Numbered from the stretch's first letter, positions 16,351 to 24,939 are shown. The stretch is 64,000 nucleotides of DNA from Eggerthellaceae bacterium (GCA_910575165.1 CAJTDS010000003.1:124001-188000); one strand, 5' to 3'. Notes: generated by a model from the letters alone, not told the origin. Program-made: numbers and translations.

Positions 16351-17716
16351 GGTTGATTTGCAAAGTCAGCCGAACGCTCTTCTCCGATCAGGGGATTCCA
16401 TGGTCATCCGAACGGGATGGAAGCACGGCGCAGGGCTTTCGCCGCGGCCCCCCGCTGTTCGGATGGCTCCGGAGGCATAGCTTCGCCCTGGCCGTCGGGC
16501 GCACCTCCAAGGTCAGCCGAACAGCCTCTTCCGGGCGCTGCCTTTTCCCGTTCTCGCTCTAGCCCAGGGGCGCTGCTCCTCTCGCTTTCCGCTCGCGGTT
16601 GACCGCATCGAGGGTCATCTCCGCCTTTCCGTAGGGGAGCTCGACCATCCCGAGGGCGCAGCAGAGCGCTTCGTACGCCTCCGCATCGGCCGCCCTCAGC
16701 ATCGCCAACGGCGACATGCCCAGAAGCGAGGGGCGCGGCTCGGAGTTCAGATGGGACATGACCGTCGCGCAATCGGCCCTCTCGAGCCCATCGAAGGCGA
16801 TGCCGCGCGCCGTCTCGTCCGCGCTCTTCCTCTCGAGCAGCATGACCAGCTGCAGCCGGCACGGTCTGAGCAGCAGCGTGAGCAGGCAGCGCTCGTCGGC
16901 GGCGCGCCCTATGGCGGTGTCCATCTCGCAGGCCCTCGCGCACGCCTCCTCGCCCAGGGCGCAGAAGGCCGCATAGGAGCGCTCGGGACCATGGGGGGTG
17001 GGCTTGGGGGCGGTGCGCCCCTTCCTCGGCTTGTAGCCGACCTTGCGGCGCAGGTCGAGGTTGGACATCCCGAAGTAGCCGCGCCCGATCCAGCGGTAGA
17101 GGGTGGAAGGCGCCAGCCCCAAGTGCGGGTGCGCCATGCAGATCTGCTCCGGCGACATCCCGCGGCAGACGTCGTCGCGTATCGTGAAGGCGATCCGTTC
17201 GAAGTCCTCTTCGCGGGCGTTGATGCCGCGTCTGGCATCCGAGAGCGTGGAGTCGGCCAGCGCTTGGGCGAAGATGGCGGAGTACTCGCAACGGTGCTTT
17301 CTGCCGCATGGGCGCGGGAAGGCGGGGCAGCCGTTGCACACCCACGGCCAGCGCAGCAGATGCTCGCATCTTCTCTGCTGCTCGGGGATGGAGCCCGCGC
17401 GCATGCCCCTGCAGTCCTTGTGCGCCCAGGTCCTGTTGCGACGCACCTCGTCTGCGACGGTGGAAGGGGAGCGCCCTATGGACGCCGCTATCTCCCGGCA
17501 TCCCTTCCTCGCGCGAAGCCCTGCCTCGATCGCGCGCCTGTCGGCTTTGGTGAGCCTGTCGTATCGTTTCGCGGCCATGCTCTTCATCGGCCTCCTCTCG
17601 TCGATGGGGCCGCCGCGCGGTCGCCGCGGCCTCCATGCTCAACCGTACGCGTTCGGCTGAGTATGGGAAAAGATGTCGAAAAGAGGCAGGTGTTCGGCTG
17701 ACAATGAAAATTAACG
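16351..17716 (-). mobile_element. IS30-family insertion sequence, decayed
   Basis: A 1.37-kb element bounded by imperfect 25-bp inverted repeats (16351-16375 and 17692-17716) whose inner 11 bases GTCAGCCGAAC are identical. It is flanked by a 13-bp direct repeat TTCTTCGTTCGTT (16338-16350 and 17717-17729), which looks like a target duplication. Additional internal GTCAGCCGAAC / TCAGCCGAAC copies occur near 16512-16522 and 17652-17661. It contains one transposase gene with an internal deletion. IS30 elements usually duplicate only 2-3 bp, so a 13-bp duplication is unusual and may mean the element belongs to a divergent subgroup. Confidence 0.7.
16559..17587 (-). pseudogene. IS30-family transposase, internally deleted
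   Basis: The 342-aa frame keeps the IS30 N-terminal HTH (LTKADRRAIEAGLRAR, IAASIGRSPSTVADEV), a cysteine-rich insert (CNGCPAFPRPCGRKHRC), the GMSPEQICMAHPHLGLAPSTLYRWI segment in part, and the first catalytic aspartate in a CEMDTAIGR motif. After LLERKSADETARGIAFDGLERA the expected DNG-aspartate strand and the catalytic glutamate region are missing. The frame resumes at a PRPSLLGMSPLAML-type C-terminus. About 100 residues therefore seem deleted in frame, removing two of the three DDE residues. The product should be inactive, although it could still bind the ends. Two possible starts (17587 and 17578) differ by three residues. Confidence 0.72.
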
Positions 17717-17729
17717 TTCTTCGTTCGTT
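17717..17729. repeat. Right 13-bp direct repeat flanking the IS30-family element
   Basis: Second copy of TTCTTCGTTCGTT, adjoining the right inverted repeat of the IS. Confidence 0.65.
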
Positions 17730-17819
17730 AGCGGGGCCATGAGGATGCCTGGGATATTTCGAAAATTGGGTATTGCGCTGACGAGGTTTGGCGGGTACAC
17801 TTATACGGCTGTTGAAGAC

Positions 17820-17896
<77 letters not shown>

Positions 17897-17917
17897 TCTT
17901 CTTCACGGCAACACCAC

Positions 17918-17994
<77 letters not shown>

Positions 17995-18007
17995 TTAAAA
18001 CACGAGG

Positions 18008-18036
18008 TCAGGAGTCATTTTGGCTCCTGATTTTTT
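18008..18036 (+). terminator. Terminator downstream of the tRNA-Asp pair
   Basis: TCAGGAG / CTCCTGA stem with a 9-nt loop followed by T6, 13 bases after the tRNA CCA. It lies inside the island, so the insertion carries its own tRNA terminator. Confidence 0.85.
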
Positions 18037-18064
18037 ATTATCCTGATGGCAGAATCACGAAAAT

Positions 18065-18150
18065 GGGTCTGATTTTAGGTCTGCTGTCGTAGGTTTTATC
18101 AAAAATAGGCCTGGCTCCACGGGGCTTAATCGGTCAAATCGGCTTATTCG
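18065..18150. repeat. Left arm repeat of the tRNA-Asp island
   Basis: Contains GGGTCTG (18065) and AGGTCTG (18077) exactly 12 bp apart, then ATAGGCCTGGCTCCAC (18105-18120) and CTTATTCG (18143-18150). The same order and the same 12-bp spacing occur at 19937-20044 on the other side of the two genes. These look like arm-type recombinase sites or duplicated ends of an ancestral element. Confidence 0.55.
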
Positions 18151-18243
18151 TTTTGATTTTCGAGTCAAATCCGTTAGATCTCCGACGAGTCTTGCCGGAG
18201 GTTGTCTACTGTGGCGAGATGCATCGCTATAGAAAACGGCACG

Positions 18244-18256
18244 TCATTAATAATGA
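18244..18256. promoter_or_regulatory. Palindrome TCATTA-A-TAATGA before the island operon
   Basis: A perfect 6+1+6 inverted repeat ending 30 bp before the ATG at 18287, just upstream of the ribosome-binding site. It overlaps an AT-rich stretch that could serve as the -10 region, so it could be an operator for a repressor. Confidence 0.4.
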
Positions 18257-18286
18257 GATAATAGGCAAGTTAAGGAGGTTCGTATC

Positions 18287-19081
18287 ATGCCCGAAGAAAA
18301 GAAAGATGCCGCACAGAACTTTGAACTAGTTCTATCTTCGGCAGCGCAGTTGCCAGGAGTTAGGATAGATAGGGAGAAGTATCTTGCCGGAGCTTTGAGT
18401 AAGAAGTTTTCTCCAGAGGTTATTGCCACTGCTATCGAATCATCCCCAGCTGCCGCTGGCATAAAGCCTGAGGAGCTTAGCCCTATAGCTGATGCTTCTA
18501 TCCGATATGAGTCTACAAAAGTAACAGCCATTTCAACAGCTGCTGGAATACCTGGTGGTTTCGCGATGGCGGGCACTGTTCCGGCTGATCTTGCGCAATA
18601 CTTCGCACACGTGTTGCGTATAACCCAAAAACTAGCCTATCTCTATGGATGGGACCATATCTTCGAAGGTACAGAAGAAGAGATTGACGACGAGACGAAG
18701 AATCTCCTCATCCTATTCATTGGTGTAATGTTTGGAGCCAACGGGGCAACCGATGCTGTTACTAAGATTTCTAGTCAAGTTGCAGCTGCTGCAGCTAAGA
18801 AGCTTCCGCAAAAAGCATTGACCAAAGGTGCCATATATCCAATCGTTAAAAAGGTTGCAGGATACATTGGCGTCAAGATGACCAAGGATATCTTTGCAAA
18901 GGGCGTCTCGAAGGTTATCCCTATCATTGGTGGTGTTATTTCGGGTGGTGTTACTTTGGCGACATATGCCCCAATGTGTCTAAAGCTTAAAGATTATCTT
19001 GCAGGGTTAGAAGTCGCCAATCCAAACACATACGTTGCAGAAGTGATAGCAGTTGAAGATGCTGAAGAATATGAGGCATAG
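18287..19081 (+). CDS. EcsC-like membrane-interacting protein of the tRNA-Asp island
   Basis: A 264-aa protein, start ATG 18287 behind a strong TAAGGAGG. Its middle and C-terminal half resemble the EcsC family: a Gly/Pro/Ala-rich amphipathic stretch (AAGIPGGFAMAGTVPADLAQ, residues ~86-105), a helical LRITQKLAYLYGWD segment, and two glycine-rich hydrophobic helices ending in VIPIIGGVISGGVTLATY (about 212-230). The N-terminal ~80 residues are soluble and helical with FSPEVIATAIESSPAAAGI. EcsC function is unclear; such proteins are thought to associate with membranes. It is codirectional with, and 20 bp upstream of, a two-TM protein gene, suggesting a functional pair. No enzymatic motif is seen. 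The EcsC assignment is by eye and moderate. Confidence 0.5.
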   Translation: MPEEKKDAAQNFELVLSSAAQLPGVRIDREKYLAGALSKKFSPEVIATAIESSPAAAGIKPEELSPIADASIRYESTKVTAISTAAGIPGGFAMAGTVPADLAQYFAHVLRITQKLAYLYGWDHIFEGTEEEIDDETKNLLILFIGVMFGANGATDAVTKISSQVAAAAAKKLPQKALTKGAIYPIVKKVAGYIGVKMTKDIFAKGVSKVIPIIGGVISGGVTLATYAPMCLKLKDYLAGLEVANPNTYVAEVIAVEDAEEYEA

Positions 19082-19101
19082 AGGGGAACACAGTATTAAT
19101 A

Positions 19102-19875
19102 ATGAAGACTAATCGCTTAACATTCTTCGTTTGCTCGGCACTTGTTGTTGTATGCGCTATTGCGTATCTACTCAGTGCAGAGGGATTGAGCATTGAGGTT
19201 TTTCAAAATCTATTAATGGGCATTACAACTGGTGCCATCATTTCGGTTGTAATCTCGCTTATCGGATACTTTCGTGACCGAGATGCTCTTGTATTTAAGG
19301 CTACGAATACATCCGTGAATGCATATATCGATTTGAGCGTTCTAAGAGAACTTACTGGTTATGCATTGGGAAGTATTGGGCATACTGAAAAAATGAGAGA
19401 TATACCATTTAATATCATCTCATCCATTGCCCGAAAGACTTTTGATGATTGCAATGATGTTTCAAGCGAGTTGTATGCTCCCTTCTATAAGAGCGGAGAG
19501 CTTGCAAGGAGATATCGTGATTTCGCTTCTTTTCGCTCAGTGTTTCAAAATATGGCTTTGATTGCTCAGAGCATAGAATCGATATCTCTGCAAATCGATA
19601 ATGAGGTCATGCGCACTACCATAGCATCTGCCAATCTTTGCCAACCTACTCAACCATTGCCGCAATTGCAGGAGTGGAACAAGCTTCTTTTGGTTCGCGT
19701 ATCAAAGTTTCATGAGCATGTTACTGATAGGACAATGCAATACGAAGCTATTGCGCAATACTTTGTTAATCGGGCGCATGGTAAAAATGCATGGAAGAAT
19801 GCGCGACAAAAGATCGATGCCGAAGTTGCCGAAATAATGTCGAACTATGCGATAAGTGATACGAGCATATCCTAA
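19102..19875 (+). CDS. Two-TM membrane protein of unknown function, island partner gene
   Basis: A 257-aa protein that I do not recognise. It has two N-terminal hydrophobic helices (about residues 7-25 and 35-55) followed by an RDRDALVFKA basic/acidic boundary and a ~195-residue cytoplasmic, mostly helical domain without cysteines in motifs or a nucleotide-binding loop. ATG 19102 follows GAGGGGAA at a rather long distance. The gene is the second of a two-gene operon within the tRNA-Asp island, sharing the low GC content of its partner. A membrane anchor plus soluble helical domain next to an EcsC-like protein is an architecture seen in anti-phage or signalling cassettes, but that role is only inferred from context. 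Confidence 0.65.
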   Translation: MKTNRLTFFVCSALVVVCAIAYLLSAEGLSIEVFQNLLMGITTGAIISVVISLIGYFRDRDALVFKATNTSVNAYIDLSVLRELTGYALGSIGHTEKMRDIPFNIISSIARKTFDDCNDVSSELYAPFYKSGELARRYRDFASFRSVFQNMALIAQSIESISLQIDNEVMRTTIASANLCQPTQPLPQLQEWNKLLLVRVSKFHEHVTDRTMQYEAIAQYFVNRAHGKNAWKNARQKIDAEVAEIMSNYAISDTSIS

Positions 19876-19936
19876 AGTTTGCTTATGAGGAGCCACTTCA
19901 TATCTCCAGCTGGCTTAGACGGTGCAAGCTGGAGGT

Positions 19937-20044
19937 GGGTCTGTCTCCAGGTCTGCCGTTTTGAAGCCAATCGAAAAATAGGTCTGAAAATAGGTCCGAC
20001 TCCACAATGCTTAAACCGCTTAAGCGTCCTAAACGTCTTATTCG
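19937..20044. repeat. Right arm repeat of the tRNA-Asp island
   Basis: Carries GGGTCTG (19937) and AGGTCTG (19949) 12 bp apart, AATAGGTCTG (19977-19986), ATAGGTCCGACTCCAC (19990-20005) and CTTATTCG (20037-20044). It is a direct, imperfect copy of the block at 18065-18150 with one extra GGTCTG box. Confidence 0.55.
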
Positions 20045-20254
20045 ATACGGGTTGATCGGGCGCTGTGAGCTAACTCGAGACCTTTGGAGCCTGTTTCAAG
20101 CGAATCATAAAAAATCAAGTTGTCTCTTTTACATTCAGGAAACACCAGTTCAGAGACCACATTTGTCATGTATAGCCAAATCAACGATAATGCTTTTCAG
20201 AGTAAATGGTTAGCGAGCCAAATGGTGGGGCTAAAACCCGATAGTTTCAGAAGT

Positions 20255-20304
20255 CCGGCCTGTCACGTCGGAGGTCGCGAGTTCGAGTCTCGTACATCCC
20301 GCCA
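20255..20304 (+). repeat. Attachment-site repeat: 50-nt tRNA-Asp 3' end
   Basis: Exact copy of 17945-17994 (anticodon arm, variable region, T arm, acceptor 3' strand and CCA). With no 5' half, it is the displaced 3' end left by integration. The ~210 bp between the right arm repeat and this site contain no supported gene. Confidence 0.9.
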
Positions 20305-20313
20305 CTTAAACGC

Positions 20314-20345
20314 AAAAGCCAGGAGCGGACGCTTCTGGCTTTTTT
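20314..20345 (+). terminator. Original tRNA-Asp terminator, displaced by the island
   Basis: AAAAGCCAG...CTGGCTTTTTT hairpin with additional AG/CT pairs, 9 bases after the att repeat. It sits where the tRNA terminator of the uninterrupted locus would be. Confidence 0.85.
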
Positions 20346-20749
20346 GATGCGCCTATCTGTCGTACCGGATGATGCGATATGGGGGGCGGGTCGATTGCTG
20401 ACGGGTTTCCTGGCGCTACTTGTGAGTATTTCTATCGGAACTGTTATATATTAGTATGATAGATAGGTAAACACATCATGATTAGGCTTAAATCCACCTC
20501 GTAAATGGTGTTTTCTGTTTGACTCGGTGAGCATCGCCCAGGCAATGCTTTAATTGCTCCAGTTGAAAGTCGTATTGTGCTTGAATTCGGATAAAGCACT
20601 AGCGGATATACCCTTGAAGCCCCTCTACCACCATGCTACTATTCTTCCAAACAACCGTCATACAATACTATGACGGTTGAAGATTTGCCGGAAAGGGGAG
20701 CGGCCAATCGAGTTTGCCGACTCTCCGAGAGCAAAAGGAGGGGTAGCAC
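20346..20749 (+). promoter_or_regulatory. Regulatory region of the molybdoenzyme operon with 10-bp perfect palindrome
   Basis: A 404-bp non-coding stretch. Its main feature is AACCGTCATA-N6-TATGACGGTT (20653-20678), perfect in both arms, about 70 bp upstream of the GTG start at 20750. No T run follows, so it is more likely an operator (or leader hairpin) than a terminator. An AT-rich tract around 20440-20470 could hold a promoter. I see no open frame with a convincing ribosome-binding site. Confidence 0.55.
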
Positions 20750-23437
20750 GTGGAGACATCATTGACGCGCAGAAGCTTCGTCGCGTGGGGCGCGGCTGCA
20801 GCAGGAGCTGCAACGTTGGTGGGTTTCACAGGGTGCTCGTCAGGTGAGCCCGAGAAGTCGGATGCGGGCTCCGACGGGGACTCCGCGCAGTCGGAGGTTG
20901 TGGCGGCCGCGGAAACGCCATTGGTTGAGGCTGGTGAGTGGCTGTCCAACACCTGCATGTACAACTGCTCGTGCGGCGTATCTCGTTGCATCTTGAAGGT
21001 GTACGTAGAGGACGGCGTTCCTCTGAAGATACGCACCGACGAGGAGGACGAAGATAGCTACGCCCTTCCGCAGCGTCGTGCATGCGTTCGAGGTCGAGCC
21101 CAGATCAGCAATCACCTGTCGCCGGCCCGCATCAAATATCCGCTCAAGCGCAAAAATTGGAGTCCCGACAACCCGCACGGCGAGTTGCGCGGTAAGGACG
21201 AGTGGGAGCGCATCAGCTGGGATGAGGCGCTTGATTACGTTGCGGCTGAAATCAAGAGGGTCGTTGACCAGTACGGTCCCAAGGGCATCTTTTGCGGAGG
21301 TGCAACGCCGTCGACCACCCTGCGTACCTACGATCAGACGGTGTGCCTGCTCGATGCCTTGGGCGGTACCGTTCACGCCGAAGCGGGCACCATCTCCTAT
21401 GGCGCTTTCCCTGTGGTCGACACGCACATGATTGGCGGGTTCGGCATGGCAAACGCCCCACATCCACTGCAACTGCGAACCAGCGAGCTACATGTGCTGT
21501 TTGGGTGTAATTGGACGTCGAATCTAAGTGGCAACACCGGCTGGTGGCTGAACCAATGTCGGGAGAACGGGGCAAAGGTCATCATTATCGACCCGTGGCT
21601 TAGCCAGACGGCCCAGGTTGTGGCCGATGAGTGGATCCCCGTGCTTCCGGGTACCGATACGGCACTCATGCTGGCCATTTGCTATCAGTGGATTCAGGAT
21701 GGCACGTATGACCAGGACTTCCTGGACACCTACACCATAGGATTCGACGCAGACCATATGCCGGAGGGGGCGAACCCTCAGGATAATTTCAAGGATTACG
21801 TGCTGGGCACGTATGACAACGAGCCGAAGACTCCCGAGTGGGCCGAGCCGAAGTGCGGTGTGCCTGCCCAGAGGATCATCGACTTGGCTACAGAGGTGGC
21901 CGCGACGGATAAGGTCAACTTCTTCGCATCCATGACCTCGGCGAAGATTCCGGCGGGGGAGCAGCTGTGCCAGGCGTTCTATACCATGGCGCTCATGCAC
22001 GGTGGTCTAGGTACTCCGGGTCATTATATGGGCTGGTCGGGTATACGTTCCTATATGGGTGGCACCGTCGGCGCCGGTAGTTTTTCCAGCATCGACCTCA
22101 ACCCCGTCAATCCCTTGGCTCCAGCTGGCAGTCCTGTCTACATGTTCTATCCGATCCCTGTGTTCTCGAAGCTCGACGGGGCCGATTGGGAGAACATGGA
22201 GCCATCCGAGACCTGGCAGAGCATTTTGGACGGGGAGTACGGTCGGGATTGCTGGCCCGAAGGCAAGCACAAGATCGACTTTCATGCTATGTATTTGGGA
22301 GGTGGCCGCAACTATCTCAACCAGCAGCCGAACGCCAATGCTGGTATCAAGGCCATCCGCAAGATGGATTTTGTCTGGGCTGATAACCCGTATTTCGACC
22401 CCACTCGTCAATATTGCGACATCTTGCTTCCCGTTGCGGGATTCTGGGAGAAGGGCAACGTCGCGTACTCCGAGGATCAGACGGTCACTATTTGGGCCGA
22501 CCGGATTATGGAGCCCTTGTACGAGTCGAAGACAGAGGGATGGATTGCCGAAGAGCTGGCGAAACGACTTGACCTCGACCCGAAGGTGGTCAACCCGCTG
22601 ACCGACGCGGAGCGCTCCTATGTGACCATCAAGAATGCAACCATTATGGACGGTGAGACATTCCAAACGTCTCCGCTTATCACGATTTCGCAAGAGGAGG
22701 CTAAGTCGTTCGGAATCGACGGGGCGGAAACCCAGGACGAGGGCCGCATCTCCTTCACCGAGTTCAAGGAAAAGGGCTATATCAAGTATCCCCAGAAAGA
22801 CGACGCGTTTGTCCCCGAGCCCTACATGGCCTTCATTAACGACCCCGAGGGAAGCCCGCTTGCCACGGCATCCGGTAAGTTCGAGATTTACTGCCAAACC
22901 CTCGCTTACATGGTGAATTCGGTTGGCTATTCCCAGATAGCTCCCATCGCTAAGTGGCAAATCGGCGATCCGGAGCAGGGGCACGGTACGCAAACGGAGG
23001 AGTACCCGCTCCTTCTATGGACGCCCCACACCTTGCGGCGCGCCCATAGCGTGAACGACAACGTTACGTCTTTGCGCGAGGCGTATCCGCAGGAGTGCTT
23101 CATGTCCGTGGTCGACGCCGAGGCTCGGGGCATCAAGAACGGCGATGTCGTGCTGATGAGCAGCCCTCATGGCCAGGTGCTGCGTCCTGCCAAGGTTATG
23201 CCTACGCTGGTTCCGGGCGCCGTTGCTCTGCAGGACGGCGCGTGGATCAACATTGACGAGGAGACCGGGATCGATTTGGGCGGCTGTCCGAATATCTTGC
23301 AGGCTCCGAAAGCTTCCGGGGGCGGGTCTCAGAGCTGGAACGGCACGCTTGTTCAGGTGGAGAAGTATACGGGCAAACTCAAGCTCGGCCCCGATAAAAA
23401 CACGCCCATCGTTGTGCCTGTGGGCGTCGAGGAATAA
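20750..23437 (+). CDS. Molybdopterin oxidoreductase catalytic subunit (DMSO reductase family)
   Basis: An 895-aa Tat-exported enzyme (TRRSFVAWG near residues 6-14, lipobox-like TGC) of the DMSO reductase superfamily. After the signal comes a [4Fe-4S] ligand set NTCMYNCSCGVSRC with a later RACVRG cysteine. Then follow WERISWDEALDYVA, an AGTISYGAF segment whose Ser (about residue 216) is a plausible molybdenum ligand, VLFGCNWTSN, and two bis-MGD domains ending near WTPHTLRRAHS. The substrate is unknown; S- or N-oxides or other organic acceptors fit. The GTG start follows AAAGGAGGGG. It is the first gene of a dmsABDC-like operon whose products supply electron transfer, chaperone and membrane anchor. 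Confidence 0.88.
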   Translation: METSLTRRSFVAWGAAAAGAATLVGFTGCSSGEPEKSDAGSDGDSAQSEVVAAAETPLVEAGEWLSNTCMYNCSCGVSRCILKVYVEDGVPLKIRTDEEDEDSYALPQRRACVRGRAQISNHLSPARIKYPLKRKNWSPDNPHGELRGKDEWERISWDEALDYVAAEIKRVVDQYGPKGIFCGGATPSTTLRTYDQTVCLLDALGGTVHAEAGTISYGAFPVVDTHMIGGFGMANAPHPLQLRTSELHVLFGCNWTSNLSGNTGWWLNQCRENGAKVIIIDPWLSQTAQVVADEWIPVLPGTDTALMLAICYQWIQDGTYDQDFLDTYTIGFDADHMPEGANPQDNFKDYVLGTYDNEPKTPEWAEPKCGVPAQRIIDLATEVAATDKVNFFASMTSAKIPAGEQLCQAFYTMALMHGGLGTPGHYMGWSGIRSYMGGTVGAGSFSSIDLNPVNPLAPAGSPVYMFYPIPVFSKLDGADWENMEPSETWQSILDGEYGRDCWPEGKHKIDFHAMYLGGGRNYLNQQPNANAGIKAIRKMDFVWADNPYFDPTRQYCDILLPVAGFWEKGNVAYSEDQTVTIWADRIMEPLYESKTEGWIAEELAKRLDLDPKVVNPLTDAERSYVTIKNATIMDGETFQTSPLITISQEEAKSFGIDGAETQDEGRISFTEFKEKGYIKYPQKDDAFVPEPYMAFINDPEGSPLATASGKFEIYCQTLAYMVNSVGYSQIAPIAKWQIGDPEQGHGTQTEEYPLLLWTPHTLRRAHSVNDNVTSLREAYPQECFMSVVDAEARGIKNGDVVLMSSPHGQVLRPAKVMPTLVPGAVALQDGAWINIDEETGIDLGGCPNILQAPKASGGGSQSWNGTLVQVEKYTGKLKLGPDKNTPIVVPVGVEE

Positions 23438-23452
23438 GGGAGGCGACTCATC

Positions 23453-24076
23453 ATGCAGTTTGCGTTTTACTTCAACTCGGATGCCTGCACTGGCTGCAAA
23501 GCTTGTCAGGTGGCGTGCAAGGAGACCTATCACCTGGGTCCGGACAACCTTTACCGCCGCGTGTACAACTACCAGGGAGGATCTTGGGATCGCAACGAGT
23601 CGGGAACCTACGTCCCCGATGGCGTGTTCGGGTACTTTGTCTCGATTGCATGCAACCATTGCGCTCATCCCGCATGTGTTGAGAACTGTCCTACCGGGGC
23701 TATGCAGAAGGACGAGGAATCGGGCGTTGTTTGGACCGATCATGAGGTATGCATAGGATGCAAAACCTGTCAGACCGCCTGTCCGTACGGTGCCCCCACG
23801 TATAGCGAGGACGACGGCTTCATGCTGAAGTGCGATATGTGCCGCGACGAGCGCTCATTGGGTCGCAAGCCAGTATGCGTTGCGGCGTGCCCCATGCGGG
23901 CGCTTGACTTTGGCACTTGGGAAGAGCTAACGGCTCGCTATGGCGAGGGCGACGTGGAAATAGAGCCGCTGCCTCGCAATACCACCGAACCGCGCCTGGT
24001 GCTCAATCCCCACCGCAAGGCCCAGAAGGCAGGGTCCGGTACGGGGTTCGTGTCCAATCTGGACGAGGAGCTGTAA
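23453..24076 (+). CDS. Four-cluster ferredoxin-like subunit of the molybdoenzyme (DmsB/NrfC-like)
   Basis: A 207-aa protein with sixteen cysteines in four groups: CTGCKACQVAC, CNHCAHPACVENC, CIGCKTCQTAC, and CDMC...VCVAAC. They fit four [4Fe-4S] clusters that pass electrons between a quinol-oxidising anchor and the molybdenum subunit. No signal peptide is present, so it would be co-exported with the Tat-tagged catalytic subunit. It starts 15 bp after the catalytic gene and is followed by a conserved-looking hairpin before the chaperone gene. Confidence 0.92.
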   Translation: MQFAFYFNSDACTGCKACQVACKETYHLGPDNLYRRVYNYQGGSWDRNESGTYVPDGVFGYFVSIACNHCAHPACVENCPTGAMQKDEESGVVWTDHEVCIGCKTCQTACPYGAPTYSEDDGFMLKCDMCRDERSLGRKPVCVAACPMRALDFGTWEELTARYGEGDVEIEPLPRNTTEPRLVLNPHRKAQKAGSGTGFVSNLDEEL

Positions 24077-24107
24077 CGTCTCGCCTCGGGTTGCCGTAAA
24101 GCTGATC

Positions 24108-24141
24108 GGCGGGGGAGAGCTGGAAGGCGGCCTCCCCCGCC
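24108..24141 (+). promoter_or_regulatory. Intercistronic hairpin between FeS subunit and chaperone genes
   Basis: A perfect 10-bp stem GGCGGGGGAG / CTCCCCCGCC with a 14-nt loop, ending a few bases before the GAGGAG ribosome-binding site of the next gene. There is no T tract. It may stabilise the upstream mRNA or reduce downstream expression, as intercistronic stem-loops commonly do. Confidence 0.6.
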
Positions 24142-24155
24142 TTGAGGAGATTGCT

Positions 24156-24908
24156 ATGGTTTCGTCGGAGAAATTATGGGACGAGGAGACGCTGGAGTGC
24201 GCCCGGGCGTGCTTCATCTCGGCCTCGCAATTGCTGTACTGCGAACCCTCGCTCGAGTCGGTGGCGCAACAGATTGAGTCCGGCCAGTTTGATGAGGCTC
24301 CCTTCGCCATGGACGAAGAGGTTGCTCGACAGGGCTTGGCTCTCATGAGCAGTTGGTGTGGTAGGGTTTCGGAACGGGTTGGGCGGAAAGGCGATATGCT
24401 CGCGAGCAGCGAATCTTTTATCGAGGAGGTGGCTGCTCTGCAAAGAGAATGGCTGCGTTTGTTCGTGGGCGTGGGCGTGCCCGAGGCTTCGTGCTTCGAG
24501 TCGTTCTACGTGGATCCCAACAGCGCCGTATTCGGACGAAATGTTTTGGAGGTTCGGAAGTCGTATCGTCGCTACGGTTTGCAGCTGGCCAGGCTTCACT
24601 CGGAACCTGATGACCATCTGGGGCTTATGCTGGGGTTCATTGGCCATATGATCGGGCTGGAGCTTGATGCGCGGCGGTCGGGGGACGCGGGGCTCTCTCG
24701 AAACATTGCCTCGGACCAGGACGCGTTCCTCTCCACCCATATGCTTCCCTGGTTGGCGGTATGGCGCTACAACGTGGGAAAGTTCGCCGCCTCGGATTAT
24801 TACAGGGGACTGGGGGAGTTTGTTTTCGGGCTTTGTTCTCGGTATGCGCTGCGCTTTGGGGTACACTTCGATGCTGAGAGGTCGGCGTTCAGGCGCGCTC
24901 GGCCGTAG
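24156..24908 (+). CDS. TorD/DmsD-family molybdoenzyme chaperone
   Basis: A 250-aa soluble all-helical protein with the TorD-family EPDDHLGLMLGFIGHM segment near residues 149-164, in which the E-P-x-D-H core is the recognised signature. It binds the Tat signal of the cognate catalytic subunit and assists cofactor insertion before export. Placed between the FeS subunit and the membrane anchor of the same operon, which indicates a dedicated chaperone. The start ATG follows GAGGAG. Confidence 0.85.
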   Translation: MVSSEKLWDEETLECARACFISASQLLYCEPSLESVAQQIESGQFDEAPFAMDEEVARQGLALMSSWCGRVSERVGRKGDMLASSESFIEEVAALQREWLRLFVGVGVPEASCFESFYVDPNSAVFGRNVLEVRKSYRRYGLQLARLHSEPDDHLGLMLGFIGHMIGLELDARRSGDAGLSRNIASDQDAFLSTHMLPWLAVWRYNVGKFAASDYYRGLGEFVFGLCSRYALRFGVHFDAERSAFRRARP

Positions 24909-24939
24909 TGCTTGGGTCCGGTCGCTTCGGGGGCTTTTG

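Larger units (their letters stand above)
17995..20304 (+). mobile_element. 2.3-kb low-GC island inserted at tRNA-Asp
   Basis: Bounded on the left by intact tRNA-Asp copy 2 and on the right by a 50-bp direct repeat of its 3' end. The interior is markedly AT-richer than the chromosome and holds just two genes in one operon plus imperfect repeated flanks (18065-18150, 19937-20044). No integrase, excisionase or replication gene is present, so the island is either a decayed integrative element or a satellite mobilised in trans. A terminator follows the tRNA inside the left end and another follows the right att repeat. Confidence 0.8.

Noticed and set aside
16404-17642. Longer minus-strand frame (412 codons) overlapping the IS30 transposase
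   Set aside because: Arg/Ala-rich out-of-frame translation; the recognisable transposase motifs are in the 16559-17587 frame.
20653-20678. Terminator for the palindrome before the molybdoenzyme operon
   Set aside because: No T tract follows and no gene reads into it; an operator fits better.
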